From NCBI GenBank assembly GCA_903813345.2, contig CAIIXF020000006.1:9786989-9846988 (forward strand): DNA of 60,000 nt. Reading direction: 5' to 3'. The translations under genes and the position numbers were made by a program. A model generated the notes under the pieces. It saw nothing but the letters and a program-made list of their open reading frames with translations. It was not told where the DNA came from and did not search any database. The DNA comes from Owenia fusiformis. Lineage: Eukaryota > Annelida > Polychaeta > Sabellida > Oweniidae. Of the stretch, positions 32,110-42,590 are shown piece by piece; the first letter of the stretch is position 1; each line of letters begins with the position of its first letter.

Positions 32110-34269
32110 TAACAATCTAAATTATGCTCAGAATTCTGACAAACAAGCCTCTATCCAGGGCGATTAGTTACATAGACATTTCTCTGAGTTGCCGAGCGAG
32201 TGCAGATGGGTAATAGCAGCAAAGGAGTTGATACATCTTTATCTGAACATATTTATCAATAGAGACATCTTTACTTGCCACCAGGTTTTATGAAGATCTA
32301 TTGAAAGTAACACAGGAGCAGTTAATCCCATGATGCTGAACTGTTATACATGATGCATCTATGTGATGCTCAGAGATTACTAGATGCGATTTTGTCTCTA
32401 GAGTCTTAACCTTTTTATTCAATGAATAACACATATCAGTAACTAATTAAGAGTGGAAAAGAGCAACAACAGGGAATGAATATTTGATATGCTCTCAATG
32501 TTTCACAGCTCAATACCCTGAGAACTGGTGAATAGCAATAAAATTCTTACCCTCTGTAAGGATCTGATAATGAAATAACAGGTTTGGTAATTTTGAAATC
32601 TTTTATGATCTCAGTGAATGAGACATTTTATTGGAGGTTAACCATGAAATTAGTGTCAGCTATAAATTGGTAGATAGATATCAATGCAGTGAGTAACCAT
32701 TTTTTGGCAATATATAATTCTCAGGTCTCTGATTGTCAAGGTAGAAGGATTATTCCTTGTTGAAAAAGTGAAGATGAAGTTCTCTTTTAGATAAAAAAAA
32801 GCAATTTACTGCAACCATTGTATAGTGAAAAACAAAATTAGCAAAATGCAGTCAATAAAGAAGATGCGAGTAGAAATAATCATGATTTACTTCATTAAAT
32901 ATTCAAAATTTAGTTAACCTCTTGAATCCCAGGCTCTAAAATCGGTTGAAACCAGAGAATTCATCATTTTGCCACCTTTTGACATTTTACTACATACCTA
33001 TACCTATTTGGTGAAAATTGTTCAAATAAGAGCAATTTCAGTGAAAAATTTTGTGACAGATTTTCTCATCACTCTGGGTTTCAAGGTCATTTCTGAGGTG
33101 ATGAAAAATCTCGTCATTCCAGGTAGTCAAAATGTTAAAGGGATATCAGGGCCTGTACTTATAAATGACACATAATAGTATTCAAATGGAACAATTTCAT
33201 CGCATTAGATCAATTATTTACTCTCTTTGGCTTAAAATGTGCTCATTATACATAATTCATGATATTATATTATTTTTGTTATTTGCCCCTTTGACTCCAT
33301 AGTGACCTATAGTTACATTTTAAGGACTTTGTTCAGATTGGTTGATTTTGTTGAGGCCATGTAATACCACAATTAATAAGCCACATTAGCTTTATCCATT
33401 GTCTCCTAAAGGAGAAGCCTTTTAGCATGATGCCACTACCCTGGCTCTGATGTAGTCTCCCTTATTTATATCTTTACTTTGATATGGCCCTCACTTCCCC
33501 AATGAGTCATTTTTCAGCAGAATATTGTCATTATTTTATTATTCAATAGGGGGTTTCTTTACATTTGAATTATCACTTGAACTGTACATATATATTATAT
33601 TTGTATTTGAACTGTATTTGAGTTATTCAAATGGTACATATTTAATGATTTTATCAAATAAAATGAAACGGACCACACACAATGTTTAATACTATGATTT
33701 CACTTTTGCCAAGTCATATACAGCTATACACAAAACAGCATGATTAATACTTCATGTTAAATTATAACATCTCATTTCGTTCTCAGCCTCAAACAGAAAG
33801 ATGTGAGGAGTATCTGAATGATGTGTATTGTGGTATTGCGTTTTTGACACCTTGTCACATTCTGATACTCACAGCATCACTCTCTGTTACATCATAGATA
33901 TCCACAAGGACAGAGATGGGGAAGGTGTAGCTTACCACAATGCCATGCAAAGAGTGTGGATGCCTGTTTAAGATTTGTTCTGTATCTATCCTTTGGACCA
34001 TGTTTTGGTTGTTTTTCACTTCTCTTTTGACTGTTATTATTATGTATCTATATCCATGCTACGCCAATCCATCCTTCAGCATTAGAAATTCAAAAAATAA
34101 TTTGATCAACTATATGAGTGAAAATAATTTTTTGGACCTTAAAAGAGAAGACAAAATTTTCATGGCCTGTTGAGCAGGTCTAAAATTTGGAAACCTTGTG
34201 ACCAGAACATGAACATTCCCGACTACAGATTTTTCATTATTTTTTAGCATGATATATCATTCTATAGTT
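32110..34269. other. Gene-free stretch, probably intronic
   Basis: AGATGCGAGTAGAAATAATC at 32864 begins a fragment related to the nested element at 10786-11209. TCTCCTAAAGGAGAAGCCT near 33405 recurs near 55313. No exon was recognised; ORFs here lack domains. Confidence 0.4.
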
Positions 34270-34569
34270 AGAAACCCATGCCTCTCTATTGTTTCAAAAA
34301 ATGTACCCAACGTGGCGGTCTCTGTTAATTTATGGCATCCATACTTTTTTGAAAGGTAACACTTTGAGGCTCAATTTTTTGCCGGATGCCCTTGCAAACT
34401 CTCATTGGTTGCTCTGTATTGTAGCATTCCGTTACTATGGTTACGCATCTATAGACATCTTACCTTGCAATCTTAAATCATTTGTAACTTTGTCATTATT
34501 TGGTCTATGAAGATGATATTGGTATCAAATTAAACCTAATTAAATTTCTCATAAAGTAATGATATTCAA

Positions 34570-34980
34570 TTATGCAAATTAGATAATTTGCATAAATTGT
34601 GACGTCATCAATCAATTTTTGATTCAGAATTTTCGAGAATAGCAACATATCTATTAGAACTGAGGCTGTATGTCAGAATTTCTGAAAAGTTTGGTCCTTT
34701 AGACTATAAGAAAAATGTATAAGCATCATAAAAGTGAAAACAGATTCAAAATTGGATCAGTATTGCCAAAGTTATTAAACTTTCGAGGCAGCTACTGTGA
34801 ATGTCATTATTTGACAATTATATTCAGACATCTTACCTTGGACGTTTAAAGTGTTTGTAACGTTGTCATTATTTGGTCTATAGAAATGATATTGGTATTA
34901 AATTAAACCTTATTAAATATCCTGTACGATAACAATATTCAATTATGCAAATTAGCTAATTTGCATAAATTGTGACGTCA
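34570..34980 (+). promoter_or_regulatory. Palindrome-plus-CRE modules of the foldback arms (left arm pair)
   Basis: TTATGCAAATTAGCTAATTT followed by GCATAA (34943-34968) is a perfect 26-base palindrome containing the octamer ATGCAAAT on both strands. TGACGTCA follows at 34973-34980. A one-mismatch copy lies at 34570-34595 with its own TGACGTCA. Inverted equivalents occur in the right arm at 41885-41910 and 42258-42283 (TGACGTCA at 42245-42252). Octamer and CRE are known POU and CREB/ATF sites; activity here is inference. Confidence 0.5.
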
Positions 34981-35356
34981 TCAATCTATTTTTGTTCAGA
35001 ATATCCCAGTTTAGCAACATATATATTAGAACTTAGGCCGAATGACAGAATGTGTGCATAGTTTTGACCTTTATTTGATGAGTGGAAGATATAGGCAACG
35101 TTCAAGAGACAACAGATTCAAAATTGGGTCAGAATTATCAAAGTTATTCAGCTTTTGGGGCAGCTACTGTGAACGTCATTGTTTGACAATTATAAAAAAA
35201 AATATTACAATAACAAAAAAAGAAACAAACATAGTTGTTTCAATCTTATTGAGTAAAAATGTACATGACTTGTCCATATTTTTCCATTGAACTGAACATG
35301 AAAGTATGTGGAAATGTTACATGTATTTTGACTATCATTCACAGGGGTCAAAATCA

Positions 35357-36420
35357 TGTGATCTTGATCATGTGATCTTGATCCTGTATTTTAAAATCCA
35401 ATTTTATAATTTACCATACACTTTCAATGATCCATATGAATACATAGTAATGCTTTAATTATGCTGTTTTGACATATGTTGACTAATATACATATCAATA
35501 TTTACAAAATTTATATGGAAGAGTATTCCTGGTTTCATTTGATGTGAAAAAGCTGAAAACAAAATTTTGTTGATATTTGGACATAAACTAAATAAATCTC
35601 AATTACCATTTTATATTTAAAATACAGATAGAGTGTCAACTTTAGAACTTAGACGTAAACATTTCCAAAAATCAATGCCCAAAATAAGTCAATCAATGAC
35701 AAATGGCCAGCCTACACAGCTAATGTGACAACTACTTTAGGGGAATTTTTTAACCTTCAAAATCCTTGGTGATTCATCCTTAGAATGATTTATGTTATAG
35801 CTTTTCTGAAAATGGACTATAAGCAGAAGGTAGGTACTTAGAGAAGCAAAATGAAAAGTAGTTTTTATATAATTTTACACAATATAACCTCTTCGATATG
35901 CAATGAAAAATGATGACAAAATCCATACAAGAGCTCAGTAGTAATACTAGTAATCCTGAAATTAAAGTCTATTGATCAAAATAGCCACGAAGACAAAATG
36001 CCCTTTAAAGTATTTTTGAAAGAAGTAATTTTTGTAGGACTTTAACTTACCCTTCCTAATTCTATCTCTTATGTCCCAAAGAATGTATGGTATAGGACTT
36101 ATACTCTGAACTTGTTTTAAAAGGTTTCCAAAATATGAAATACCAAAAATCTATGAAAAAATGAGTCTCAAATGAATGGATTTCAGGTATACCCCCATAG
36201 AGTATGGATACCATTCAAAACTGAGAACCGTAACAACAGGAGATTTAAGTGCAAAATAAAGGAGTTAATCACGTAGTATGATTGACAGAGGTTGAATCTA
36301 AACTATTTTAATTTACACTTTTTATAGTTTAGAAGCTTTAATATGAAATGATCTAACCTAATGAATAGACCTAATCAATATAACAGATTTTATCAAAAAG
36401 TCTCAGATGTACATGTAGGC
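35357..36420. other. Interior of the foldback element without recognised genes
   Basis: A short ATCATGTGATCTTG direct repeat lies at 35352-35384. The rest is AT-rich with no coding signal. Confidence 0.45.
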
Positions 36421-36770
36421 CAGAGGCCTCATTATCATCTGGTCGCAAATAGTTGCGTTGCGTCTGCGATGCGATTGCGATCGCAATTCGTAACGCATGC
36501 GATGCGTGATATTATCAATTGAGCGCAATCGCAGACGCAAAGCAATCGCAAAACAATTAAAACGTAAGTTGCGATCGCAAGTCTAGAGTGTATTTTGGCG
36601 CGAAATTTAAAAGGACACTGGAGCTAGTTTTTGACATTGATTGATTGAAATTGATAGAAATCCAATAATTGATATGATTTGATCGGTTGCGCATGCATTA
36701 CACTTATGCAAGACATAAGTGCGCCAAAATGCAAATCGATTTACATTGAACAGACGGTAGTCGAAGAAAC

Positions 36771-36960
36771 ATGTCGAGGGCAAGGAATTGGACAAATGAT
36801 GAACAAGAATTATTTGTATCTCTCATTGAGAAGGATGCAAATATTCTTTTGGCACCACTTAGCTGTCAAATAACAATACAGTCACAGGATAGTTGCTGGG
36901 CAAGGGTAACTGAAAAAATAAGTTCACTTGGTGTGGAAATGAGGACTAGAAAAAACGTTA
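36771..36960 (+). pseudogene. Harbinger Myb/SANT-like DNA-binding protein, first exon
   Basis: MSRARNWTNDEQELFVSLIE opens a Myb/SANT-like trihelix: NWT..E..LF..LIEKDA, then W(A)RVTEKISSLGVEMRTRKN. The exon ends at a donor TTAT|GTAAGT. In Harbinger elements this partner protein binds the termini and aids nuclear import of the transposase. No continuation exon was recognised, so the gene is truncated by the internal deletion. Confidence 0.65.
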
Positions 36961-37563
36961 TGTAAGTCACACATCACTGAAAATAAATAACTGTTAAAAC
37001 GGGAAGTTGTCATGTTACTGAAACTAACTGAAATAAAATGAACTTTTGGTCGTTGTTGTATGTGTTCTACAATGCTTCTATCTAAAATCCGTCAACATAA
37101 TTTTTCAACAGACAATGAAACGATAACAGCTAATGAGTTTTCTATTTGGTGGTGTATATTTTACATTTTATACACATGCAAGAAAATTGCAAGTTGTGGG
37201 TTCCATATCGATATATGTTAAAATATGTCTCCAGTGTATTGCATTTATTTTCCTTTGGAACAAAATATGAAACACGTCTTTTGCATTGTGATCAAAGCAA
37301 ATCATGTTTGAATCAGGGTCGGGATGAAAATGTGAAAATCTACAATTTTGAGACGAACTCTCATTTCAAATTGAAAATCTAACTCTTTCCGACGAGTCAA
37401 CTTCAATGCGATGGGTGATGCTTGAACAACAGATACAGAGTACATGTCTATGTAAAAAAAAAGGTGCTTTTTCATTTTTAAACTATTAAATTTAACAACT
37501 TAGTAATTTGCAGTGATATGCATTTATTCTATTATGTAGAATTAACAACGTTTCTATTCATAT

Positions 37564-38063
37564 TCAAACTCGATCAAATAAAATGTCTTTAATATTTAAT
37601 CTATATCTGGGAACATGGTAGAGATCATTCAGAAAAACGAGCACCTCAAATACTGTACAAAGATACCACAGGAGTTCAACCATTGTTTTAACAAATCCAT
37701 GTTCCAATGCAGGAAGAATTTGACATTTGGAGTTACCCTGCGCGCAGAGTCTAGTTAAACTACGAAGCTCTCTTTTAAGAAGTGAAGTCAAACGAATGCA
37801 AAGGGTAATTTGGATTTGTTCAGTTGCCAGAAATCTGATAGTGATCAACATTTTTAGAAACCCCAGAATGAAATGATTGTTCCTATTCTTTGGTATGGTG
37901 TCAGTTCGTCTTCAAAAAGGTTTATAACCTCTATTAACAATGCTCTCGGCATTCTGTATCTCTGGAGCATCTCGATGTCATTTAGTGAATCGAGTGGGTT
38001 AAACCTATCTCGAAATACTCTTCGGCCAATACGATTGTGGTGATCCAGAATGAAATGAAACAT
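37564..38063 (-). pseudogene. HARBI1-like transposase N-terminus, frameshifted and interrupted
   Basis: From 38063 the minus strand reads GRRVFRDRFNPLDSLNDIEM then LQRYRMPRALLIEVINLFED. This is the typical RRVFRDR-NPLD...L..RYR N-terminus of Harbinger transposases. A frame change near 37852 leads to KMLITIRFLATEQIQI (family: VLI-LRF-ATG-FQ). It is then interrupted by a 76-base MITE at 37733-37808. The HTH-to-DDE catalytic region is absent. Confidence 0.65.
37733..37808. mobile_element. 76-base TTACCCT MITE inserted in the transposase relic
   Basis: TTACCCTGCGCGCAGAGTCT ... AACGAATGCAAAGGGTAA has 7-base inverted ends TTACCCT/AGGGTAA. It is flanked by TTTGGAG and TTTGGAT, a likely 6-7 base target duplication. 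The two halves of a relative occur at 16831 and 17190; a partial match is near 18601. Confidence 0.65.
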
Positions 38064-38911
38064 CTTGGTGTTCTTGTACTTTTGCAGACGATGTAGGTGA
38101 GGTACATATACACTAGGAATAGTCAGAACATTAGTGTAGTAGTGGCAAGATTAATTCACCAAACAAGCTTTATTAGCTAGATAAATATTTAATTGGCGAA
38201 AATCCTATGCTCCAAAGAGCACGAGATATTGCAGGCACCAATCTAAGACGTATACAGTATGTGATGCGTTCGCAATATTTAGAAACAAACGTGATCTTTA
38301 AGGATTTACAGGCTCAATTAAATGTATATTTTAATCATATTAAATAAATAAAATTGAACAATTTCTTCGATACTATTGATTAATACTTAACAGGTAGTGA
38401 AATGACCGATATAAAACACCACAAAATATCCATTAACATAGATAAAATAACGCTCAAAGATGAACTAGATTTGCGATTTGATTTGCGACAGGGTAAACGT
38501 AGTCGCAACTTTTTGTTTAGTTGCGATCAGAAAATCGATAACTTTGCGTCAGACTTGCGATGCGATGGAATGATAATAACATTTTGGGGAAATAGTTGCG
38601 TTGCGATATCTTGCGATGCGATTCGCATGCGATTTTGCGTTGCGACCAGATGATAATGAGGCCTCTGGACGCTGGGGCAAAAGTCATCACAATAAGATGT
38701 GCTGAGAGGAGCTGAATCAATGTCACAACTATAGGTGATGTTAACAAGGAGATTAATGTCACACAGATAAATATTTGAGAGTCAAATCACACTGGTGAGT
38801 TGGACATGGAGATGTGACAAAGATGATGGAAACATTAAGAATAAAAAGCATCCCTGTCATGAAAGTCACCACTAAAATAGAAGAAAAATTCAACCACTGC
38901 CATATGGGTCC

Positions 38912-39780
38912 TTGACATGGGTTTTATTTTTATATAAGAATTTATTTATTCAAACGTATAAGCAAATACATAATTCCAATCGCCCGAAGGCATTATAGGA
39001 AAAATGGACATTTAAACAATATATATTAAAACATATAATAAATCATAATAGTACACTATACAACAAGTTAAGGGGGATGCACTTGTAGGGTGGGGATAGG
39101 GGAGGGTGTTTGGAGGGGAGACTAAACAGGTTCACTTGAGGAGGGAATACAGATATTGGCAGAAATAAAATCAGCCACTTTGGACAAGAGTTGCGAATTT
39201 GTTTCTAAAGATAGATCAGGATCTCCATAATAGAATAAAGAAAGTAAATTAGCTTGATTTTTATGTTTATTTAAGGCTCCTGGTGCAATCAATTCAATGT
39301 CATATTTTAATGTTTGAAAATTCAATTCATTATTTGGACATTTCAGAAAAAAGTGGTTTGGCGTACTGATAGCTCCACATGAGCAATTTGGGCCATCAAT
39401 AAAGGTAAAGTTATGGGCGTATAGTTGAGCCCTAAAAAGTAAATCTGCTCTAAGTCTGTTTATGATTATTTCTTGTTTTCTTCTCAAATTAAGACAGGTA
39501 GATGGCAGAGTGAGTTTTTTGGGAGCAAAATAAGTTTTTTGATATTTTTTGAAAGTCTGAAGTGTCTTCTTTTCTCTGATATATGATGGCAGCATTGACC
39601 ATGAGCTGATTGCACCTAGAACTACCGACTCCAAGAATCTGTTGCTACAGCGGATGGGTAGCTTGAAGTCAAAAGTGTTGCGATTAGTTCTAATGCTTTT
39701 ATTTTTGTAAAATGGCCAATGCTTCATGAATATCTATGTTACATATACGTACATGTAGATGGCTATAACATGAATGAATG
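38912..39780 (-). mobile_element. 5'-truncated non-LTR retrotransposon (LINE)
   Basis: It is flanked by GCCATATGGGT (38902-38912) and GCCATATAGGT (39780-39790), a likely imperfect target duplication. The surrounding sequence has related GGTGATGTTAAC...AATGTCAC repeats on both sides, so the insertion split an older repeat. It encodes only the C-terminus of an RT protein. The 3' end is AT-rich (minus strand, towards 38930). Confidence 0.6.
39122..39727 (-). pseudogene. C-terminal domain of a LINE reverse-transcriptase protein, 201 aa
   Basis: This is an open frame without the RT catalytic core. Typical C-terminal features are RCSNRFLESVVLGAISSWSM and NRLRADLLFRAQLYAHNF, followed by a CxC...H...C knuckle (CSCGAISTPNHFFLKC). 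Such tails follow the RT domain in many animal LINEs. The copy is 5'-truncated, so the nominal start is not a true N-terminus. The open frame suggests a fairly young insertion. Confidence 0.75.
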
Positions 39781-40001
39781 CCATATAGGTGATGTTAACG
39801 CAGATATCAATGTCACATGGATGACATGGTGATAAAACGTTAATTTGGTCAAAGTTATACTATTAAGGTGATGTTAGTCACATGGAAATAAGTGTCACAT
39901 TGATGTAGGAACTCTTGGGTTAAAGACCTCGCTTCATCAACACTTAATATAAAAATGCAATGCTATTTATGAACTATAATAGCTTGGTATGATAAATAAT
40001 A

Positions 40002-40956
40002 CAAGGTGTCTCAAAAAAAGTATATTAACTCCATGGTTAAACCAATCAATATTTTCAGATATTTTTGCATGGTCATGTTGCTAAAGCATGTAAGTTTCCT
40101 CCACAATACAAAGTTTTTAGTTCAGTCTTGCATTTTGATGATTTAACCCTTTACCTTTTTCTTCATATTTCGATGACAGCCTGTATCCTTGTGCTACATT
40201 GTTCATCACATATGATAATGCTTCAGCTGGAACGTTTTGAATTTCTCTTTGGGTGTTGGCCTTATGTTGTTCTAGGTCTTTTGGCTTGGGATTAGCTTAA
40301 CATGCTCCTTCAAATAGCCCCAGAGAAAGAAGTTCCAAGGTTGAAGATGGCAGAACAATCACAGAGAACCAGCTCAATTATCGTCAAACGATTTAGCAGT
40401 TAATTGATAATGGAGTTCCAACTGCCAGAGTTACAGAGACTAAATGATATCCAAATGAGAACAAATGAGAATGTGGTTCCAGACAGTTTGAGCCCCTCCA
40501 TGTACTGAGCAAGGGCCACACAAAAATTCCCATGAAAGCAGTTTCTTCTCTCTATATAAAGACAGTGTGAGGGCCTCCCTATTCAACAGATTTGACACCC
40601 TAAACATTTTCTCTGGAATGCCTTCAAGAACAATGTTTATGTTTATCCCAAGCCAAGAGACATGGAACAATTTGAGGTCAACATGTGAAAGGAAATTCAA
40701 AATATTCCACCAGAAACATTATCATGATAAAAATGTAGCAGTAAGGATGGAGGCTTTTATCGAAATATAAGGAGGTTAAATTAAACACATGGTATAAAAA
40801 GGGCTAAAGCATCAAAAAGGCAAGACTGAACTAAAAAATTAGTATTGGAGAGAAAACTTGCATGCTTGTCCTGAATGACCATGCAAAATATCTGAAAATA
40901 TTGATTGATTTATCTTTGCTGTTGATATACCTTTGGTTCATTTTTTGAGACACTCT
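40002..40956. mobile_element. Palindromic mariner-type relic, copy 1
   Basis: The ends are CAAGGTGTCTCAAAAAAAGT and the inverted TTTTTTGAGACACTCTA, beside TA. Both flanking thirds are inverted copies of the same transposase C-terminal coding sequence: at right (plus) RFDTLNIFSGMPSRTM, QETWNNLRSTCERKFKIFHQ and VAVRMEAFIEI; at left the same on the minus strand. The middle starts MAEQSQRTSSIIVKRF, a transposase N-terminus, then stops. It belongs to the same family as 56638-57355. Confidence 0.65.
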
Positions 40957-41219
40957 AGATAATAAAAATTGTATCTTTAATGTCACTGCCAGTAATCTGA
41001 CAAAATGAGTGAAGGGAGTCGATTTCTGCTAGAAAATTCAACAAATAAGATTTCATTCTTCAAAAAGCATATAGTATGGTAAAATCAGTTAGGTTTTAGG
41101 TGTAAGAATGGCGCAACGTCACCAGCATGCAAAAAGTCAATCTTTGAATCCTCTGCAATGCAATTAATCAAAATGAATGTTCTTGCTGTTTTTTTAAATG
41201 AGGCTTTTAAAATATATTA

Positions 41220-41410
41220 TTTTGATATTTTTTGACCAGTTATGAAGTTTCGTCTGTTTAAATAGATTGACGCCTATGAAGCAAATCAGTTTAAAAATTC
41301 ATGTAGATGTTCACTGCTTGAATAGCAGCACAAATAATGATGTTTGACCAGTCACGTTGTTTCGCAATTTTAAATAGATTGACGCCTATGAAGCAAATCA
41401 TTTCAAACAT
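41220..41410 (+). repeat. Local direct duplication of about 110 bases
   Basis: TTTAAATAGATTGACGCCTA followed by TGAAGCAAATCA occurs twice (about 41256 and 41368), each preceded by TTTGACCAGT. It is non-coding. Confidence 0.6.
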
Positions 41411-42590
41411 TTATAGATTACATTCATTTCACCGTACCATTCACCCATTCACTAACTGATTAATCCATAACTTTCTCACAAACAATAAATCATGTTACAA
41501 AATCAAAAAAACTGTTTTGACCCCTGTCAATGATAGTCAAAATTATGAATACCCATATCATTTCTATACACCAACTAATTCAGTGACACATAATACATAT
41601 ATTTTTCACTCAATAATCTTGAATCAGCTTTGTTTCATTTTTGTTATTTCAGTGTTTTATTTATGATTGACAAATAGTAACGTTCATAGTAGCTGCCTCA
41701 AAAGCTGAATTACTTTACTAATACTCATTCAATTTTGAATATTTTTTTTATGTTGCTCATACCTCTTCCACTCATAGAATAAATGACAAACTATGCAGAA
41801 ACTACACCATACTACCTCGGATCTAATAAATTTGTTGTTATACTTCGAAGTTCTGAACCAAAAATTGCTTGATGACATCATAATTTATGCAAATTAGCTA
41901 ATTTGCATAATTGAATATCGTTATCATACCATTTATTCAATTAGGATCAATTTGATACCAAGATCTCCTCTATAGACCAGATAATGACAAAGCTACCAAA
42001 CATTTCAATTCTAAGGTAAGATGTTTAAAGTTAATTGTTCAATGATAACGTTCATGGTAGCTGCCCAGAAAGCTTAATAACTTTGTTAGTTCTGACCCAA
42101 TTTTGAATCTGTTTTCACTTTTATGTTGCTTAAACCTTCTGCTCATAGAATAAAAGTCATAACATTGAAGAAATTCTACCGTATGGCTTCAGTTCTTAAA
42201 GATACATTGCTATACTTGAAAATTCTGAACCAAAAATTGATTGATGACGTCACAATTTATGCAAATGAGCTAATTTGCATAATTAAATATTGTAATTAAA
42301 TGAGAAATTTATTAAGGTTTAATTTGATACCAATATCATATTTATAGACAAAATAATGACAAAGCTACAAATGATTTAAGATTCCAAGGTAAGATGTCTA
42401 TAGATGCGTAACCATGGTAACGGAATGCTACAATACAGAGCAACCAATGAGAGTTTGCAAGGGCATCCGGCAGAAAATTGAACCTCAAAGTGTTACCTTT
42501 CAGAAAAGTATGGATGCCATAAATTAACAGAGATCGCCACGTTGGGTAAATTTTTTGAAACGATAGAGAGGCATGGGTTTCTAACTACTA

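Larger units (their letters stand above)
36421..38668. mobile_element. PIF/Harbinger derivative with GAGGCCTCATTATCATCTGG TIR
   Basis: CAGAGGCCTCATTATCATCT followed by GGTCGCAA at the left is inverted at the right end (TTGCGACCAGATGATAATGA, then GGCCTCTG). The subterminal zones are full of TTGCG/GCGATGCGA motifs in both orientations. It carries the starts of two opposed genes: a Myb/SANT-like protein (plus) and a HARBI1-like transposase (minus). This is the standard Harbinger gene pair. The catalytic DDE part is missing, so it is an internal-deletion derivative. Confidence 0.8.
34270..42590. mobile_element. 8.3-kb foldback element with about 1.1-kb arms
   Basis: The left arm (34270-35356) is inverted at 41510-42590, from AGAAACCCATGCCTCTCTAT outermost to TTTTGACTATCATT and CAGGGGTCAAAA innermost. 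Each arm consists of two tandem units of about 373 bases plus a distinct outer segment. The interior (35357-41509) contains a Harbinger derivative, a LINE 3' end and a palindromic mariner relic, so it has served as a landing pad. No transposase clearly belonging to the foldback itself was recognised. ORFs in the arms are not genes. Confidence 0.8.

Noticed and set aside
34289-35290. Frames at 34289-34510 and 35042-35290 as small genes
   Set aside because: Both are in the foldback arms; the inverted copies at 41.5-42.6 kb do not keep the frames.
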